Shown here in pieces: positions 32,629 to 34,449 of a stretch of 34,449 nucleotides of DNA. The position numbers and the translations under genes were made by a program. The notes beneath the pieces are model-generated. The model did not search any database. It was not told where the DNA came from and saw only the letters and a list, made by a program, of their open reading frames with translations. Position 1 is the first letter of the stretch, and each line of letters opens with the position of its first letter. The DNA lies in the NCBI GenBank assembly GCA_030523245.1, contig JAUNIW010000005.1, positions 1,749 through 36,197 of the forward strand, in the 5' to 3' direction. The stretch comes from Pseudomonadota bacterium. Its GTDB lineage: Bacteria > Pseudomonadota > Alphaproteobacteria > RF32 > CAG-239.

Positions 32629-32646
32629 TTAAAGGTTAATAATAAA
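32629..32646 (-). promoter_or_regulatory. Leader element shared with 33259-33278
   Basis: On the + strand TTAAAGGTTAATAATAAA. Its close match TTAAAGGGTTAATAATTAAA lies at the same place relative to the promoter of the next gene (33259-33278). The element would cover the first transcribed bases, fitting an operator or RNA-binding site. Confidence 0.45.
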
Positions 32647-32658
32647 GTATATGTTGTC

Positions 32659-32686
32659 ATCATATCATTGTATTATTTATTGTCAA
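32659..32686 (-). promoter_or_regulatory. Promoter of lipoprotein gene
   Basis: On the - strand TTGACA (32681-32686), a 16-bp spacer and TATGAT (32659-32664), a near-consensus sigma-70 promoter. Confidence 0.7.
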
Positions 32687-32712
32687 TATTTTTGTTTATT
32701 TTTGGCAAATAA

Positions 32713-32746
32713 AAAACGGTCAGACAATCAGAGTCATAACCGTTTC
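32713..32746 (-). terminator. Terminator of the gene at 32753-33253
   Basis: On the - strand AACGGT pairs with ACCGTT, with GAC/GTC inside the loop, followed by TTTTTT. The stem is short. Confidence 0.6.
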
Positions 32747-32752
32747 TTTAAA

Positions 32753-33253
32753 TCACTTTTTAGGAATAAGGTTCAGCATGCGGCGAATCAATCCGGGGTA
32801 TGAAGCCAGACAGATGCCTACAGAAAATAAAAATGAAGCCGTCATCTTTTTTCTGCTTTGTGTCTTGCGGTATTCCTTAATTGTTGCTTTCCACTCAGAA
32901 TGACTATGGCCAAAGGCGTGTTTATACAAGTAGTATTTATGACTGCCGTCTTTTTCATCCGTTTTTATGATAGCAAATTCTTCTCCCGGCTGCGGCTTTC
33001 TGCCTGTGTTAATATATTCCGCATCCTGCGGGAATTTTTTCACGAACATCGGCGGCAAAGTGAAGTCGAGCTTGCCGTTTCTTTCAACCACGCGATTGTA
33101 TTGTCCGTATACGGCAACAGGCGTTTCATACATGGGGTTGATAGCAAGGTACAATGTTGCCAGAGAGGCCATGGCCATAACTTTTCCGTAATTTGGAAGA
33201 TTTCGCAAAATGCAGTAAAAATCATCCATGAGTTTAGAGAAAATCATAAGCAT
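32753..33253 (-). CDS. Small membrane protein of unknown function
   Basis: A 166-residue protein with a hydrophobic segment near the N-terminus (about 22-40, GKVMAMASLATLYLAINPM) and another near the C-terminus (about 137-155, TASFLFSVGICLASYPG). The polar part between (about 45-130) probably faces one side of the membrane. The topology is a hairpin with its middle in the periplasm or cytoplasm. ATG codons at 33253, 33247 and 33229 are all possible; no Shine-Dalgarno distinguishes them. The family is not recognised. Its promoter and leader resemble those of the lipoprotein gene downstream, suggesting shared control. Confidence 0.65.
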   Translation of the reverse strand: MLMIFSKLMDDFYCILRNLPNYGKVMAMASLATLYLAINPMYETPVAVYGQYNRVVERNGKLDFTLPPMFVKKFPQDAEYINTGRKPQPGEEFAIIKTDEKDGSHKYYLYKHAFGHSHSEWKATIKEYRKTQSRKKMTASFLFSVGICLASYPGLIRRMLNLIPKK

Positions 33254-33258
33254 AAGAA

Positions 33259-33278
33259 TTAAAGGGTTAATAATTAAA
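33259..33278 (-). promoter_or_regulatory. Leader element shared with 32629-32646
   Basis: TTAAAGGGTTAATAATTAAA on the + strand, starting 5 bases upstream of the ATG at 33253 and immediately after the likely transcript start. Confidence 0.45.
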
Positions 33279-33287
33279 ATTTGTTAT

Positions 33288-33316
33288 TTTATATCATTTT
33301 TATATTTTTTTGTCAA
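33288..33316 (-). promoter_or_regulatory. Promoter of the small membrane protein gene
   Basis: On the - strand TTGACA (33311-33316), a 17-bp spacer and TATAAA (33288-33293), a near-consensus sigma-70 promoter. Confidence 0.7.
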
Positions 33317-33358
33317 CTTGTTTTTGATGATTGCGGAAGAACTAAGGTTTCTCTATCA

Positions 33359-33394
33359 AAAAAACAGGGCGGATTTTGTAAGCCGCCCTGTTTT
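33359..33394 (-). terminator. Terminator after glyS
   Basis: AAAACAGGGCGG pairs with CCGCCCTGTTTT around a 10-base loop, just beyond the glyS stop at 33412. It has T-rich flanks on the - strand. Confidence 0.8.
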
Positions 33395-33411
33395 GAGATG
33401 TGTAAGACTGA

Positions 33412-34449
33412 TTATAAAAAGTAGTTGCGCAGATAATCAGCCAAATCAGCCGTGTTAACGCGAATTTGTTCCATGGTGTCACGGTCACGCAAGGTTACGC
33501 TTTCCGGCTGCTGTTCAATCGTTTCAAAGTCAACGGTCAGACAAAGCGGTGTACCGACTTCATCATGACGGCGGTAAGCTTTACCGATGTTGCCCGTATT
33601 TTCCAGTGCGACACGGCCAATTCCCAATTTCATAAGCTGTTTTTTCAGTTCATGACATTTGGCCATAATTTGTTCGTTGTTCTTTTTAAGCGGGATAATT
33701 GCTACTTTAATCGGTGCCAGATGTTTTTTCAGTTTCAAAACAATGCGGCTGTTGCCTTCGCCTAAGTCTTCTTCAGTATAGGCCTCGGTCAATACAGCCA
33801 GAACACCGCGGTCCACTCCCATAGACGGTTCAATAACAAAAGGAATAATCCATTTGCCGTTTTCATCCTGAACACAAAGTTTTGTCGTGGAATCCGGATT
33901 GACATGGCAATGTGCTTCCAGTTGGAATTCACTCTGGTTTTTGGTATGGTTACCCAAATCATAATCGCGGCGGTTGGCTATGCCTTCCAGTTCTTCCATA
34001 CCATGCGGAAATTGGTATTCAATGTCATAGCAGGCTTTGGCATAATGAGCCAAATCATCATCAGGTGTTTTGTAGATGTTCATGTGTTCCTCACACAAAC
34101 CTTGTTCCAGCCACCAGCGGATACGGGTTTCTTTCCATTTTTCATGCCATGAAACATCTGTACCCGGCGCTACAAAATATTCCAGCTCGGCTTGTTCAAA
34201 TTCGCGCACACGGAAAATAAAGTTGCGCGGTGTAATTTCATTGCGGAAGGATTTACCGATTTGCGCAATGCCGAATGGCAGCTTACGTGATGTTGAATCC
34301 ACAACGTTTTTGAACTGGGTAAAAATGGCCTGAGCCGTTTCCGGACGCAGATAAGCAATATTTTCATCACATTCAACCGGACCGACCTGTGTTTTGAACA
34401 TCAGGTTAAACGGCCGTGGTTCGGTTAAATCCGTTGAGCCGCAGACAGG
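33412..34449 (-). CDS. glyS: Glycyl-tRNA synthetase, dimeric (alpha2) type, 5' end outside window
   Basis: The last 345 residues of a class II synthetase charging tRNA-Gly. The frame runs to the window edge and the visible N-terminal part reads [20 protein letters not shown], a zinc-knuckle-like segment of single-chain GlyRS. Class II motifs follow: [24 protein letters not shown] (motif 2), [11 protein letters not shown] and, at the end, [14 protein letters not shown] (motif 3), then an anticodon-binding domain ([23 protein letters not shown]). This is the alpha2 type used by many Gram-positives, Bacteroidetes and eukaryotes, not the alpha2beta2 GlyQ/GlyS pair usual in proteobacteria. No promoter can be seen because the start is missing. 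Confidence 0.93.
   Translation of the reverse strand, partial: PVCGSTDLTEPRPFNLMFKTQVGPVECDENIAYLRPETAQAIFTQFKNVVDSTSRKLPFGIAQIGKSFRNEITPRNFIFRVREFEQAELEYFVAPGTDVSWHEKWKETRIRWWLEQGLCEEHMNIYKTPDDDLAHYAKACYDIEYQFPHGMEELEGIANRRDYDLGNHTKNQSEFQLEAHCHVNPDSTTKLCVQDENGKWIIPFVIEPSMGVDRGVLAVLTEAYTEEDLGEGNSRIVLKLKKHLAPIKVAIIPLKKNNEQIMAKCHELKKQLMKLGIGRVALENTGNIGKAYRRHDEVGTPLCLTVDFETIEQQPESVTLRDRDTMEQIRVNTADLADYLRNYFL

Overview
The window looks like a chromosomal segment of an alphaproteobacterium, possibly one of the AT-leaning host- or gut-associated lineages. This is inferred from gene content and arrangement: a three-subunit proton-translocating transhydrogenase (pntAA-pntAB-pntB), the block DUF374 acyltransferase-waaA-lpxK for lipid A/Kdo assembly, an AapJ/BztA-like amino-acid binding protein, a MlaC/Ttg2D protein and a short GltX. 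Genes are densely packed, with many start-stop overlaps and many hairpin terminators with T-runs. No species name can be given from sequence alone.

Positions 1 to about 6877 are the right part of an integrated element. It holds a coupled operon of small unknown genes ending in a DnaB-type helicase-domain protein with an altered active site (533-2609, + strand). Facing it on the - strand are a prim-pol/DUF3987 primase-helicase fusion, a small unknown protein and a tyrosine integrase. No capsid, tail or terminase gene is visible. The right boundary falls inside a tRNA-Trp gene, of which only the 5' half (6878-6918) remains, still with a good promoter. The other end of the element lies outside the window.

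Positions 6919-18460 are core-like chromosome. They hold an orphan amino-acid binding protein, mlaC-like, gltX, cysS, a secreted protein of unknown function, a 53-codon small ORF, the pnt operon, a divergent split chromate transporter (two overlapping halves), adenosine kinase, a 41-codon small ORF and tRNA-Val(UAC).

Positions 18460-25442 hold a MATE exporter, a GltD-like flavoprotein convergent with it, and the lipid A/LPS operon (DUF374 acyltransferase, waaA, lpxK). After that operon comes a 393-residue protein of unknown function.

Positions 25443-27914 hold a secreted Cys-rich protein with a mosaic composition, bracketed by two nearly identical terminators. The remaining part has tadA, rluB-rsmD, a 755-residue protein of unknown function with two possibly related modules, a lipoprotein and a small membrane protein that share the same promoter/leader design, and the end of a dimeric-type glycyl-tRNA synthetase cut by the right edge.

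The most interesting points are the unusual tRNA-Trp split at the element boundary, the DnaB-like protein lacking the usual acidic residue of the FSLE motif, the mosaic surface protein between twin terminators, and the paired leader element at 32.6 and 33.3 kb.
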